NCBI GenBank assembly: GCA_016937855.1
Contig: JAFGVU010000184.1
Location: forward strand, 1 to 64,000
Length of the DNA: 64,000 nt
Reading direction: 5' to 3'
From: Bacteroidales bacterium
GTDB taxonomy: Bacteria > Bacteroidota > Bacteroidia > Bacteroidales > ML635J-15
This document shows, piece after piece, positions 51,814 through 61,801 of the stretch. Within the stretch, counting starts at the first letter, position 1. Each line of letters begins with the position of its first letter. The translations under genes were made by a program, and so were the position numbers. Below the pieces are notes generated by a model. It was not told where the DNA came from. It ran no database searches and saw nothing but the letters and a program-made list of their open reading frames with translations.

Positions 51814-52718
51814 ACTTAAACATAGATTTTAACGGATTAAAACTTAAAAATCCAATTTTAACTGCTTCAGGAACTTTTGGATATGGAACAGAGTTTAGCG
51901 ATTTTATTGATCTTAATCGTTTAGGGGGCTTTATTGTTAAAGGAACAACATTGCATCATCGAGAAGGAAATCCTTATCCCAGAATGGCCGAAACAGCCTC
52001 AGGGATGTTAAATGCTGTAGGGCTGCAAAATAAAGGAGTTGAGGTGTTTTGCAAAAGCATATATCCTGAAATTAAAGATTATAATACAAATATACTTGTT
52101 AATGTTAGTGGATCGGTAGTTGAAGATTATGTTTCAACAGCAGAAATGATTAACGAACTCGAAAATATACCTGCTATTGAACTTAATATTTCTTGTCCAA
52201 ATGTTAAAGAAGGTGGGATGGCTTTTGGAACTAGCTGTGCATCGGCCGAAGAAGTAGTAAAAGCTGTTCGAAAAGTGTATAAAAAGCATTTGATGGTTAA
52301 ACTCTCACCAAATGTCACCGACATTGTTTCAATTGCAAAATCTGTTGAGCTTCAAGGTGCTGATAGTGTATCTCTTGTAAATACATTTTTGGGTATGGCG
52401 ATCGACGCTAAAACTCGGAAACCTAAGTTGTCAACCGTAACAGGTGGTTTGTCCGGTCCTGCAATCAAACCAATTGCTTTGAGAATGGTTTGGCAAGTTG
52501 CAAAGGCTGTTAACATTCCTGTTTGTGGACTTGGTGGAATAATGAATGCAGATGATGTTATTGAGTTTATGCTTGCAGGAGCATCATGTGTGCAAATTGG
52601 AACAGCTAATTTTATTGAGCCTGATATTACAATTAAAATTCTTGAAGGAATTGAGCATTATTGTCGAAAATTCGGCGTGAAAGATATTAATGACTTAATT
52701 GGTGCTTTGGATTCATAA
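51807..52718 (+). CDS. pyrD: Dihydroorotate dehydrogenase, class 1B catalytic subunit
   Basis: 303 aa. Class 1 motifs: [58 protein letters not shown] (with the catalytic cysteine region), [17 protein letters not shown] and [20 protein letters not shown]. Oxidises dihydroorotate to orotate in pyrimidine synthesis; works with PyrK encoded just upstream. Confidence 0.95.
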   Translation: MVNLNIDFNGLKLKNPILTASGTFGYGTEFSDFIDLNRLGGFIVKGTTLHHREGNPYPRMAETASGMLNAVGLQNKGVEVFCKSIYPEIKDYNTNILVNVSGSVVEDYVSTAEMINELENIPAIELNISCPNVKEGGMAFGTSCASAEEVVKAVRKVYKKHLMVKLSPNVTDIVSIAKSVELQGADSVSLVNTFLGMAIDAKTRKPKLSTVTGGLSGPAIKPIALRMVWQVAKAVNIPVCGLGGIMNADDVIEFMLAGASCVQIGTANFIEPDITIKILEGIEHYCRKFGVKDINDLIGALDS

Positions 52719-52726
52719 CCAATACA

Positions 52727-52762
52727 TAAAAAAAAGGTTTCGAATCTCGAAACCTTTTTTTT
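52727..52762. terminator. Bidirectional terminator
   Basis: AAGGTTTCGA-ATC-TCGAAACCTT (52734-52756), a 10-bp stem flanked by A- and T-runs, shared by the convergent pyrD and DHOD-like genes. Confidence 0.9.
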
Positions 52763-52774
52763 ATGCTAGAGTTA

Positions 52775-53755
52775 TTACTCAATATTTGCAAAATGTTTAA
52801 TAAACTGGAATCTCTCGTATAACTGAGGATCTTTGATATTCTCATAAGAAAGTTTTCCTTTAAAATCATTTATTGATTTATAATCTTTTTTATCCATCCA
52901 ACTGATTATTCCATCGGTTATTGGTTTGATTTCTTTAACGCCTTTCTTGTAGAGGACAGAGCATAGCTGAATAGTGTCTGCACCTGCCAGTAATTGCTGA
53001 ATTGCTCCATTTGCACTGTGAATACCGGTAGAAGCAGAGATTTCTATATCAGGCATCATTCCTTTAATTATCGCTACCCATCTTAATGAGTTTTTAAGAT
53101 CATTTTCGTGACTTAAAACAGATGAAGTTGTTATTTCTTCGTTGTCTATATTGATAAGAGGCTCGAAGAATCTATTAAACAAAACAAAAGTTTTTATACC
53201 TCTAAAACTTAACTGTTTTATAAAATAGGGGAGATTGGTGAAGTTTTTACTCAATTTACATGCAATAGGCAATTGAGTATGTTTTTTTACTTCATCAACA
53301 ATTTTATAATATTTCTCTTCAATTTGGGTTGCAGATTGATCAGGATTAAAAGGAAAAACGTTCATGTTTAGCTCAATTGCATCGGCTCCGGCAGTTTCGA
53401 TTTTTGTTGCATAATCGCTCCATTCAATATCGCTGGTGCAATTTATACTGGCAATAACCGGAATACTAACAGCATTTTTTGCATCCTTAATTAATTGCAG
53501 ATATTCGTTTATTGAATTGTGTTTAGAATAGTTTTTTATGTAATCGGCAGCTTCAGGATAATCAACGCTTTGATCAATAGCCTGATTGCTTTCGAAGGTT
53601 ATTTGCTCTTCAAATATTGATTTTAGAACAATTGCTCCGGCACCATTTGCTTCGGCATCTATTAGGTTTTTAATCTTTTTAGTAAGACCTGAACTGCTTA
53701 CAATAACTGGGCTTTTTAGTTCTAATCCAAGATAGTTTGTTTTAAGGTTTTCCAT
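52775..53755 (-). CDS. Dihydroorotate dehydrogenase-like flavoprotein
   Basis: 326 aa. A TIM barrel of the DHOD family (KTNYLGLELKSPVIVSSSGL, AGAIVLKSIFEEQI, VIASINCTSDIEWSDYA, EISASTGIHSANGAIQQLLA) but with the catalytic region changed to NCTSD and no PyrK partner. Similar paralogs are found in many Bacteroidota and are not thought to be the main pyrimidine enzyme. Role unknown. Confidence 0.85.
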   Translation of the reverse strand: MENLKTNYLGLELKSPVIVSSSGLTKKIKNLIDAEANGAGAIVLKSIFEEQITFESNQAIDQSVDYPEAADYIKNYSKHNSINEYLQLIKDAKNAVSIPVIASINCTSDIEWSDYATKIETAGADAIELNMNVFPFNPDQSATQIEEKYYKIVDEVKKHTQLPIACKLSKNFTNLPYFIKQLSFRGIKTFVLFNRFFEPLINIDNEEITTSSVLSHENDLKNSLRWVAIIKGMMPDIEISASTGIHSANGAIQQLLAGADTIQLCSVLYKKGVKEIKPITDGIISWMDKKDYKSINDFKGKLSYENIKDPQLYERFQFIKHFANIE

Positions 53756-53791
53756 ATCTGAATAATTTTTATTGATTACAAAGATAAAATA

Positions 53792-54619
53792 TTAATTGTA
53801 TTTTTTATAATATTCCATCGCTTCGGGTAAAACTTTTTTTAAATTTTCAATTCTCTTTTCATCAGCGGGATGTGTACTAAGGAATTCTGGAGGTTTAACT
53901 CCACCCATTTGCGACATATCTGTCCAGAATTTAACAGCAGCTTCGGGATTATATCCAGCCATTGCCATAAATATCAAACCAAGTTTGTCGGCTTCATACT
54001 CATGCTTACGAGAGTATGGTAGTAAAATTCCGACCTGAGCACCAACCGAAAAAACTGATAAGAAGATATTTTGAGTTTGTTCGGGTTTTTCTTTAATAAA
54101 TTCAGTAAGAACAGCTCCTCCAGCTACAGCTAATAGTTGCTGGGTCATTCTTTCATTACCATGACGAGCAACTGCATGTGCAATTTCGTGCCCCATTACA
54201 ACTGCCATTCCATCGGCATTTTTTGTGTAGGGTAAAATTCCGGTGTAAAAACATATTTTGCCACCAGGCATACACCAGGCGTTTGGAACAGATGATTCAA
54301 CTAAGGCAAACTCCCAGTCGAAGTCTTTTAATCGCTTTTCCAAACCATTATCTGTTAAATATTTCTCAACAGCAGTACTGATGTTTTTGCCAACTTCATT
54401 GAGCATTTTTGTATTTGCCTGATTGGCAGATATTACCGATGTGTCTAAAAAACCACGGTAATTGCTTAACCCCATGCTTACCAATTCAGACTCCGGAATC
54501 AGTGTTAATTGTTTGCGTCCGATTATTGGAACAGTTGAGCATTGTGATAACACGAACAATAGTATTATGCTTACTGGGATAACAATTTTTTTAATGTCTC
54601 TTAATTTTAGCTTTTTCAT
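53792..54619 (-). CDS. M48 family metallopeptidase (lipoprotein)
   Basis: 275 aa. Lipobox LFVLSQCSTV with Cys at about residue 27. Zinc motif GHEIAHAVARHGNERM (HEXXH, about residues 143-147) and the downstream EYEADKLGLIFMAMAGYNPE, where E is the third ligand. Length and layout match the LoiP/YggG-type periplasmic peptidases with a role in envelope quality control. Overlaps the glycosyltransferase gene by 29 bases. Confidence 0.88.
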   Translation of the reverse strand: MKKLKLRDIKKIVIPVSIILLFVLSQCSTVPIIGRKQLTLIPESELVSMGLSNYRGFLDTSVISANQANTKMLNEVGKNISTAVEKYLTDNGLEKRLKDFDWEFALVESSVPNAWCMPGGKICFYTGILPYTKNADGMAVVMGHEIAHAVARHGNERMTQQLLAVAGGAVLTEFIKEKPEQTQNIFLSVFSVGAQVGILLPYSRKHEYEADKLGLIFMAMAGYNPEAAVKFWTDMSQMGGVKPPEFLSTHPADEKRIENLKKVLPEAMEYYKKYN

Positions 54620-55511
54620 TTTCGACCAGTTTTGTATAATATGCTAATTTATAAAAATTAAACCAAAATAGGGAAGGATTTGTTGATTTAATTAAGTGAT
54701 TCCTGATAGTTTTTTCAAATTTATTAAAAATGAGTTTTACAAAAATATTTAAACCAATTTTAGTAGCTTTTCTTTGATTGCGTATTAACCTAATATCGTT
54801 TGTGAAGGCTGGGTCAATAAAAGTATTGTTTTTAATGATAACTAAGTTATTTATCGCTTTTAAACTTTTATCGAGAAACACTTTGTTCGTCTCTAAGCCA
54901 CAATGTATAACAGGATTGTCGATGTGTTTTATTGAAATATTGTTCTGCTTTAGCTCAAAACCAAAAAGACTGTCTTCGTGCCCATAATCTTTAAGGAATT
55001 CACGAAACTTAATTTTATCGAATATTGATTTTGAGATTAAAAAATTATTTGTGGTAAATGATACATTTGGTTGTTTGTTGCGCAATTCAGCACTTGTCAT
55101 TTCCCTTTTTATTCCATATTTGTATCTCAATGATAATTCTTTACGATACTGACTCTTAAGGTAAATTGTTCCACCACATACGATATGGTTTTTACTGTTT
55201 TCGATGTATTTTTTTATGTATTGGTCTGATGGTATCTCTGAATCGCAGTCGAGAAAAATTAGTTTATCAAATTTTGAAATATTGGCTAGGTGGTTTCTTG
55301 CAGCACTTCGTCCAATATTAGTTTGAGAAATAAGATGGTTTGTGTTTTTGTGATTGGTAATATTCTTGTTTATTTCGACAAATTTATCATCCGAACCATC
55401 TTCAAAGATATTTATTTCGAATGGGATATTGGATTTCTCGCATTGTTCGGTCAACTGTTTGACAAGTTTTTCGACAGAGTAATTAAAAACAGGTATGCAA
55501 ACACTCAGCAT
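54591..55511 (-). CDS. Family 2 glycosyltransferase
   Basis: 306 aa. GT-A start MLSVCIPVFNYSVEKLVKQL, then IFEDGSDDKF, TNIGRSAARNHLANIS and IFLDCDSEIP with the metal-binding D-C-D. Further NFLISKSIFDKIKFREFLKD and GHEDSLFGFEL (E/D catalytic area). A soluble or membrane-associated enzyme adding a sugar to a cell-surface polymer; the product is not evident from the context. Confidence 0.87.
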   Translation of the reverse strand: MLSVCIPVFNYSVEKLVKQLTEQCEKSNIPFEINIFEDGSDDKFVEINKNITNHKNTNHLISQTNIGRSAARNHLANISKFDKLIFLDCDSEIPSDQYIKKYIENSKNHIVCGGTIYLKSQYRKELSLRYKYGIKREMTSAELRNKQPNVSFTTNNFLISKSIFDKIKFREFLKDYGHEDSLFGFELKQNNISIKHIDNPVIHCGLETNKVFLDKSLKAINNLVIIKNNTFIDPAFTNDIRLIRNQRKATKIGLNIFVKLIFNKFEKTIRNHLIKSTNPSLFWFNFYKLAYYTKLVENEKAKIKRH

Positions 55512-55517
55512 TTTAGA

Positions 55518-56048
55518 TTAGTCTTTTAAAGAGAAATGTTCTGACCCTAAAGCTTCTTCGACTTGTTTATTGAGTTCCTCAACTTCTTTATCTATTTGTT
55601 TTTCAAGCTCTTCGTCATAAACAAAAGTTTCAGCTTCGAAATCGCTACGGTATATTTTATCTATTTTGGGGACAACCATCGAGATTCTTTCTTCAGTTTT
55701 TGCAGCCCATTCTTCAAACTGTTCTGGGCATTCGCTAGTTATTTTTGCAGCCATTGCATCATAAGTGCTCATGAAAGAATCGAATCTGTCGAGGTCTTTT
55801 TTTGCTAATGAATCGCCTTCGTAAGCTCTGTCAACAGTTGCAATATAAACATCTATCATTTCGTCTCCGGCGGTTAACAATTCGTCACAGTCTTTAAATT
55901 CGTGATTTCCATATTTTTCTCTGAGTTCATCAAGAGTTTCGGCTTTTTTGGTGATTTTGTCTTTCGTTTTGTCACCCGAGTTGTTGTTGCAGGAAATAAA
56001 AGAACCCAATAGGGCAGAAACGATTAGTAGTATAAAAAAAATTTTCAT
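55518..56048 (-). CDS. Acidic lipoprotein, paralog of the next gene
   Basis: 176 aa from the ATG at 56048, which gives a lipoprotein signal peptide (MKIFFILLIVSALLGSFISC). After the cysteine: CNNNSGDKTKD, then ETLDELREKYGNHEFKDCDE, which matches the neighbour's ETLDDLKEKYKDTEFKDCDE. Helical and charge-rich, probably coiled. Family and role unknown. Six bases from the glycosyltransferase start. Confidence 0.7.
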   Translation of the reverse strand: MKIFFILLIVSALLGSFISCNNNSGDKTKDKITKKAETLDELREKYGNHEFKDCDELLTAGDEMIDVYIATVDRAYEGDSLAKKDLDRFDSFMSTYDAMAAKITSECPEQFEEWAAKTEERISMVVPKIDKIYRSDFEAETFVYDEELEKQIDKEVEELNKQVEEALGSEHFSLKD

Positions 56049-56085
56049 GACAACCTGATTTTGTTTTGTACAAAGATAAAACAAA

Positions 56086-56114
56086 AAAAGGACAGAAATA
56101 TTTTCTGCCCTTTT
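56086..56114 (-). terminator. Terminator between the two lipoprotein genes
   Basis: On the minus strand AAAAGGGCAGAAA pairs with TTTCTGTCCTTTT (one G-U) and is followed by TTTGT. It lies 20 bases past the stop of the 56135 gene. Confidence 0.7.
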
Positions 56115-56134
56115 AAAAAGTATTTTTTTTTTAA

Positions 56135-56656
56135 CTATTCAGTAGTTAATTCTTCTTCCAATTCAGCTTCTAGTTCAGCCCAATCTTCTTCTGTCATTTC
56201 GTTTAACAATTCTTCAAATTCTTCGTCAGTCATTTCATCTTCCATTCCTTCTTCTGACCATTCGTCATCCATTTCCTCGTCCATTCCATAAATTTTCATA
56301 AGTTTGTCGAAGTACTCATCCATTTTTTCTTCGAATTTTTTCTCAAATTCTTCAAATTTTTCAGGACATTCTTCTTCAAATTTTTCAGCGTCTTCTTCCC
56401 ATCCGTCAAGAAAATCTTCAAACTCTTCGACATCTTTTTTTGCGTCTTCGTCACCTTCAGCTGCCTTGTCAATAGTTTTTAGGTAAACATCAAGCATTTC
56501 TTCAGCTGCTACGATAAATTCATCACAATCTTTAAATTCAGTGTCTTTGTATTTTTCTTTTAAATCGTCAAGAGTTTCTGCCGGTTTGTCAGAACCACAA
56601 GAGAAAATAGTTAAAAAGAACACTGCTGATAATAAAAAAATTACTGTTTTTTTCAT
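56135..56656 (-). CDS. Highly acidic lipoprotein
   Basis: 173 aa. Lipobox FFLTIFSCGSDKP with Cys at about residue 20. The mature part is extremely rich in Glu and Asp (for example EEFEELLNEMTEEDWAELEA) and predicted fully helical. The N-terminal half aligns with the 55518 protein including FKDCDEFIVAAEEMLDVYLK; the C-terminal acidic extension is unique. A calcium- or cation-binding surface role is possible but not shown. Confidence 0.72.
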   Translation of the reverse strand: MKKTVIFLLSAVFFLTIFSCGSDKPAETLDDLKEKYKDTEFKDCDEFIVAAEEMLDVYLKTIDKAAEGDEDAKKDVEEFEDFLDGWEEDAEKFEEECPEKFEEFEKKFEEKMDEYFDKLMKIYGMDEEMDDEWSEEGMEDEMTDEEFEELLNEMTEEDWAELEAELEEELTTE

Positions 56657-56738
56657 AATGATTAATTTTTAGTTTGTTAAAAAAATATTTTTGTAAATGT
56701 ATTAAAAAAGGAAGTAAATAACAATAGTTGTTGATAAC

Positions 56739-59700
56739 TTATTCACTTTTATTTGGGAATTCAGGAATTTTCGGTAGTGACTTTTTGTATATAACTAGCT
56801 CATCTTTAATAACTTCGATTGCTTTTTCGAGTTGATTGTCGATGTTGAAAAATTCTTGATACGAGTCGTTATTAACAACTATATCAGGTTCAACACCAAT
56901 ACCTTCGATAATCCAGCCATTTTCATCATAATGCGCAAACTCGGGTTTGTGAAGTGTTGCGCCATCAATAAATGGGAGAGAGCCTCTTATCCCTACAACA
57001 CCACCCCAAGTTCTTACACCCACAATTGGTCCAAGTTTGTGCTTGCGAAACTGATACGGGAATAAATCACCATCTGAAGCAGAGTATTGGTCAATAATCA
57101 GAACTTTAGGTCCATTTAACATTCCGTCGGGTTTAGCATTTGGTACAGGAACATCTCTCGACATTGCCATCATCGACATCTCTCTTCGTAAACGTTCGAT
57201 GAGCATTGTAGAGACATTACCTCCGCCGTTTCCTCTATCATCAATTATAAGCGCTTTTTTAGATAATTGTGGATAGTAGTATTTTACAAACTCATTTAAT
57301 CCAACAGCGGACATGTCCGGAACATGGATATATCCAACTTCACCATTGGTTGCATCGCTAACTTTTTTAATATTATTTTGAACCCAGTTAAAATAAATTA
57401 AATCCGATTCATCATCAATAGGTTTTATCAGGTATTTTTTTGAATCTTTATTAGTTGGTTTTGTGTTAGTTTCTATTTCAACTATTTTATTTGCCTTGTC
57501 TATCAATAATGATTGAAAGTTTTTCACATCAGATAGTTCCTTGCCATTAATGCTTATTAAATAATCGCCTTCATTTATGTTTAGTCCAATACCTACTAAT
57601 GGCGATTTTTTAGTTTCATTCCAGTTTTCACCTTTATAAATCTTTGTAATCCTAAAATATCCTGTTTTTTTGTCTTTTTCAAATTCGGCTCCAAGTAATC
57701 CCATTTTTATCGTATTAAACGATGATTTGTCGCCTCCATTAACATAAGCATGCCCTGTATTTAACTCACCAATCATCTCTCCAATAATGTAATTAAGATC
57801 ATTTCTATCGTTTACATAGGGCAATAGTTCGGCATATTTTTCTCTTTGTTTAATCCAATCGATACGGTGTAGGTTAGGATCGTAAAAATAATCTCGCATT
57901 TGTCGCCATGCTTCATGAAAGATTTGTTCCCACTCTGCCTTAAGGTCAACACTTACTTTAAGTCCCGAAAAATCTATCTCATCTTTAGTATTCGCTTTGC
58001 CACAAGGAAGGTCAGTAACAAAATATTTATTTGATTTTCCTAACAACACTTTTTTATTATCCGTAGATATAATATAGCTTGTAAAATCTCCAATATCTTC
58101 GGTTTTTAGCTGTATGAAATCAAAACATTTTAAAGAACCTGATTGATTGTAATGATTTTCGATAAAGTAGAGCTTGTCGTTAACATAGTTTATGTTTCGA
58201 TAAGTACCTGCTGTCATTGGAAGGACTTCGATTCTACTTTCAATATTTTCTAAATCAATGCTAAAAGACTCTTTTTCAACTGAGTTTTCTTCTATGTTTT
58301 TCATGACTTCGTCGTTCTGTAATGCGAATGGTGATTTTACGTTTTCCCTAAGAGTTAAAAAGTAAATTCTGCTCATATCGCGATATGCGATATTCCATTC
58401 CGTATTGCTGTATATCGGACTAAAGTCTCTGTTGGATACAAAGAACAAGTATTTGCCGTCGTTACTAAATATTGGACTGTATGAATCGTACCATTCGGTT
58501 GTAACAACAAAACTTTTTTTCTGTTCAAAACTATATAAATAAATTTGTGAAACTCTTGCATCATCCTGATCAGAAAAAGCTATCCATTTACTGTCAGGAG
58601 ACCAGTCATAATCATGTATTTCCCAAATTATTGATTTTTGAATATTAGTAATTTCTTTAGTTTCTATATTTAAACAATATAAGCCTAGTTTTTTGTCGTT
58701 CCATGCAATATTTTTACTGTCTGGTGACCATTTGAGCTTGTATAGATATCCATCTTGGAAGGTTGTTAGTTGAATTTCCGATTCGGGATTGTTGTATTCT
58801 TTCAGATATATTTGATATTCACCTGATTTATCGGAAATATATGCGATATATTTACCATCTGGCGACCAAACCGGATTTCGATCGTGCGCCCCTGACGAAT
58901 TAGTAATGTTTTTTGTAATTCCTTTGTTAACGGGTACAGAAAAAATTTCGCCTCTTGCAGAAACAATTAGCCTGTTTCCATCAGGAGATATTTCTATATT
59001 ATTAATATCTGTAGAAACGTCTTTCATAACAGGACGACTAGCAGAGAAATCTTCACGTATTTTGATATTTAGTTTAACAACTTCTGATTTAATTAAATCA
59101 TAATAGTAAATATATCCTCCATTTTCAAATGCAATTTTATTGTCGCCAAGACTCGGGAACTTAATGTCATATCTTGCGAAGTTTGTAAGGCGTTTAGTTT
59201 CCTTGGTTGTATTGTCATAAACAAAGAGGTTCATAAACCTGTCTCTATCAGAGAGGTAATAAATTTTGTTCTCGTACCACATAGGAAATATGTCCTGAGC
59301 CGGATTGTTTGTAATATTTGAAATCATCTTAGTATTGTAATCAAATATCCAGATGTCATCAGCCATTCCGCCTTTGTAGTATTTCCATGTTCTGAATTCT
59401 CGAAAAACTTTATTAAATGCCAATTGAGTGGCATCAGGAGAGTATGAACACCAACTTCCGGTTGAAAGAGGAATTTGTTCGCTCATAGAACCGTCTATAG
59501 GAGCCAGAAACAAATGTCCTTTAAAATCGTTAAAAGACTTGCCCCTCGTACGGTAAATTACATTTTGCCCGTCGGGTGTCCAGCCAATAACAATATTATT
59601 TGGTCCCATTCTGTCGGAAATGTCATCGCGTGATAAAGTGGCTGTGTAAGTAAGTCGTGTTGGATTTCCTCCCGATAGAGGCATTATATATACTTCGGTG

Positions 59701-59954
59701 TTTCCATCATATTGAGCAGTGTATGCAATTGTTTTGCCGTCTGGAGAAAATCGTGGGAACATTTCGTATCCTTTGTGTGAAGTAATTCTTGTTGCAACGC
59801 CTCCTTTTGCCGGAACAATATACAAATCACCGGAATAACCAAAAACAATAGTGTCGTTTGCAACACTCGGAAATCTCAATAAACGAGTTTCCTCAATTGA
59901 GAATGCAGAAAAATAAAAAAATAATCCTAAAAAAAGGATAGCTAATGTCTTCAT
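56739..59954 (-). CDS. Tricorn-type S41 peptidase
   Basis: 1071 aa. Signal peptide (about 1-20, FYFSAFSIEE). Residues about 25-330 and 330-640 form two beta-propellers (FSPDGKTIAYTAQYDGNTEV, WSPDGKYIAYISDKSGEYQI). A helical S41 core part (EAWRQMRDYFYDPNLHRIDW), a PDZ domain (about 780-850, GLNINEGDYLISINGKEL) and the S41 catalytic domain follow: IDDRGNGGGNVSTM, DQYSASDGDLFPYQFR (nucleophile Ser) and GIGVEPDIVV. Degrades oligopeptides, here probably in the periplasm. Nine bases from the upstream KASIII-SDR gene. Confidence 0.92.
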   Translation of the reverse strand: MKTLAILFLGLFFYFSAFSIEETRLLRFPSVANDTIVFGYSGDLYIVPAKGGVATRITSHKGYEMFPRFSPDGKTIAYTAQYDGNTEVYIMPLSGGNPTRLTYTATLSRDDISDRMGPNNIVIGWTPDGQNVIYRTRGKSFNDFKGHLFLAPIDGSMSEQIPLSTGSWCSYSPDATQLAFNKVFREFRTWKYYKGGMADDIWIFDYNTKMISNITNNPAQDIFPMWYENKIYYLSDRDRFMNLFVYDNTTKETKRLTNFARYDIKFPSLGDNKIAFENGGYIYYYDLIKSEVVKLNIKIREDFSASRPVMKDVSTDINNIEISPDGNRLIVSARGEIFSVPVNKGITKNITNSSGAHDRNPVWSPDGKYIAYISDKSGEYQIYLKEYNNPESEIQLTTFQDGYLYKLKWSPDSKNIAWNDKKLGLYCLNIETKEITNIQKSIIWEIHDYDWSPDSKWIAFSDQDDARVSQIYLYSFEQKKSFVVTTEWYDSYSPIFSNDGKYLFFVSNRDFSPIYSNTEWNIAYRDMSRIYFLTLRENVKSPFALQNDEVMKNIEENSVEKESFSIDLENIESRIEVLPMTAGTYRNINYVNDKLYFIENHYNQSGSLKCFDFIQLKTEDIGDFTSYIISTDNKKVLLGKSNKYFVTDLPCGKANTKDEIDFSGLKVSVDLKAEWEQIFHEAWRQMRDYFYDPNLHRIDWIKQREKYAELLPYVNDRNDLNYIIGEMIGELNTGHAYVNGGDKSSFNTIKMGLLGAEFEKDKKTGYFRITKIYKGENWNETKKSPLVGIGLNINEGDYLISINGKELSDVKNFQSLLIDKANKIVEIETNTKPTNKDSKKYLIKPIDDESDLIYFNWVQNNIKKVSDATNGEVGYIHVPDMSAVGLNEFVKYYYPQLSKKALIIDDRGNGGGNVSTMLIERLRREMSMMAMSRDVPVPNAKPDGMLNGPKVLIIDQYSASDGDLFPYQFRKHKLGPIVGVRTWGGVVGIRGSLPFIDGATLHKPEFAHYDENGWIIEGIGVEPDIVVNNDSYQEFFNIDNQLEKAIEVIKDELVIYKKSLPKIPEFPNKSE

Positions 59955-59963
59955 ATAATGTCT

Positions 59964-61784
59964 TTAAATATCTACCTCGAGCTTGTATCCCATGCGACCC
60001 ACTAACATCGCATTTTCGTAAGAATACTGCACATCTAAAACTTTAGGAAGATACAAAGAATTTGCCACATTGTTGCAAAAGTTGCTAATATTTAGACAAG
60101 AAGCTTGTCCAGTCGATAACATGAATTTAAATTTATACTTTTGTGGGATTTGTTCTGAAAGTCCTATTTCTATTATTCCGGGCTGTAAATAAACAGTTCT
60201 AATGCCATATTTTAGAAATTCGCCACTTGCTGATGCTAAATATCCGTGAAAAGCTCTATTTGACGATATCCATGAGTCAAAACCTTCAAGTTCAAAGTCT
60301 TCTGCGGCAGTTCCAATAGATAATATGCCTAATTTGATTTGTCTAATTAGCGAATTGATTATGTTTACAGGTCCGTAAAAATTAATATTCATTGCTTCTG
60401 AGTCATTCAGGCTCCCTGCTGCGTTAATTAAGTAATCGATATCTCGAAAATCAGCTAAGCTATTTATAAAATTGTTAATGGAGTCGGTATCGTTAAAATC
60501 TGCTTTAAAAATAGTTGCATTTCTGATATCAGTAAGTTTTTTTGTGTTTTTATTTCCGTGTAACAACAAATTAGCACCGCGATTTGATAATTCTATTGCA
60601 AGGTTGTATCCAATTTTTCCACTTGCTCCAAGAACTAAAACACTTTTTCCTTTAAGTTCGTTCAAATGAAAGTTAAAAGGATTTTTTTTCTTAAAACTTC
60701 TAGTAATATAGGAAAAAGCCCCAAAATTTCCACCAACACCGGCAGTCGCACTCAATATTTTCATATTATCCGACAGACGGTTTTGCTCATTTAGTAAGGC
60801 TAAACTTAATGGTACTGTCGAGCCCGAAACATTTCCATAGTAGTTTTGTGCTTCAAGATATAGTTTTTCGTTAGGAACTCCTAATTCTTCGGCAGCAGGC
60901 TGTAGTATAACATTGCCTGTCTGATGCGGAACAAGCAAATCAATTTCCTCAACAGTCCAATTTGTCTTTTCCAGACATGCTTTTGATGCGATAGGTAGGT
61001 TTATTGTGGCGCGATCCTTTATAAGACTGTCATCCATATATAAATCCTCGTTTTTGTTTACACCGACATAATCAAGCATTTTTAGATCATGAAAATTTAC
61101 AACAGATTGAATCCCAAATTTCTCGTCAGATTCTGTTTTGCTTATTATGACTGCCGCAGAAGCATCTCCAAATGTGACAAATGGTACAAATTTTATTCTG
61201 TTTTTAAGAAACGAGGACATAGTTTCTGTATGAGCAACTACAATGTTTTTTGCTTTAGGATTTGTTTTAAAATAATTAATTGCTGCTTCTAGATTCATGT
61301 TAAAACCCGCACAGCCTGAACACAACGAAAAAGTAGGAGTATGGTTGTCGAAGTCAACAAAATATGACTTTATTGTAGCAGCAATACCTGGAGCTTGCTC
61401 GTGCGGCGAAACAGTGCTTATCATCCAAGCATCAATTTCACCAGCTACCAGACATGAGTCTTTTAATGCTTGTTCGATTGCTTTGACAGCTAAATCGAGA
61501 GATGTTTCGGCATAATACAGTTTTTTTGCTGTTGGCGGAAAAGGTGTTACATGATGACGTTCAAAAAAACCCATTTTATATCCCGCAAAATAGTCAAAAG
61601 TTGTCTTTTCGGGATTAGATTCCTTAAATTTTAGAAAGTTTTCGCTCTTTTCGAGTTTCGAACTGCTAAAACCCTGCAAAAATCCTTTGTTAATAGCTTC
61701 TTCGATGTCCGAGTTTTTTATTTTATATTTTCCTGCAGAGTATCCAAATCCGCTGAAATAGTAATTTATATATTTGTTTTTCAT
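59964..61784 (-). CDS. KASIII (FabH-like) domain fused to SDR domain; SDR triad degenerate
   Basis: 606 aa. Residues about 1-370 are a ketoacyl-ACP synthase III-like thiolase fold with catalytic residues Cys158 (SLCSGCAGFN), His287 (VPHQTG) and Asn318 (NYYGNVSGSTVP). Residues about 380-606 are an SDR domain with GASGKIG for the nucleotide, but the active site is altered: the YxxxK motif reads YLASA (Tyr515, Ala519) and the serine position is Thr491. So condensation is likely, reduction doubtful. Seventeen bases separate it from the paralog upstream. Confidence 0.85.
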   Translation of the reverse strand: MKNKYINYYFSGFGYSAGKYKIKNSDIEEAINKGFLQGFSSSKLEKSENFLKFKESNPEKTTFDYFAGYKMGFFERHHVTPFPPTAKKLYYAETSLDLAVKAIEQALKDSCLVAGEIDAWMISTVSPHEQAPGIAATIKSYFVDFDNHTPTFSLCSGCAGFNMNLEAAINYFKTNPKAKNIVVAHTETMSSFLKNRIKFVPFVTFGDASAAVIISKTESDEKFGIQSVVNFHDLKMLDYVGVNKNEDLYMDDSLIKDRATINLPIASKACLEKTNWTVEEIDLLVPHQTGNVILQPAAEELGVPNEKLYLEAQNYYGNVSGSTVPLSLALLNEQNRLSDNMKILSATAGVGGNFGAFSYITRSFKKKNPFNFHLNELKGKSVLVLGASGKIGYNLAIELSNRGANLLLHGNKNTKKLTDIRNATIFKADFNDTDSINNFINSLADFRDIDYLINAAGSLNDSEAMNINFYGPVNIINSLIRQIKLGILSIGTAAEDFELEGFDSWISSNRAFHGYLASASGEFLKYGIRTVYLQPGIIEIGLSEQIPQKYKFKFMLSTGQASCLNISNFCNNVANSLYLPKVLDVQYSYENAMLVGRMGYKLEVDI

Positions 61785-61801
61785 AATCGAACAATATTAA
61801 A

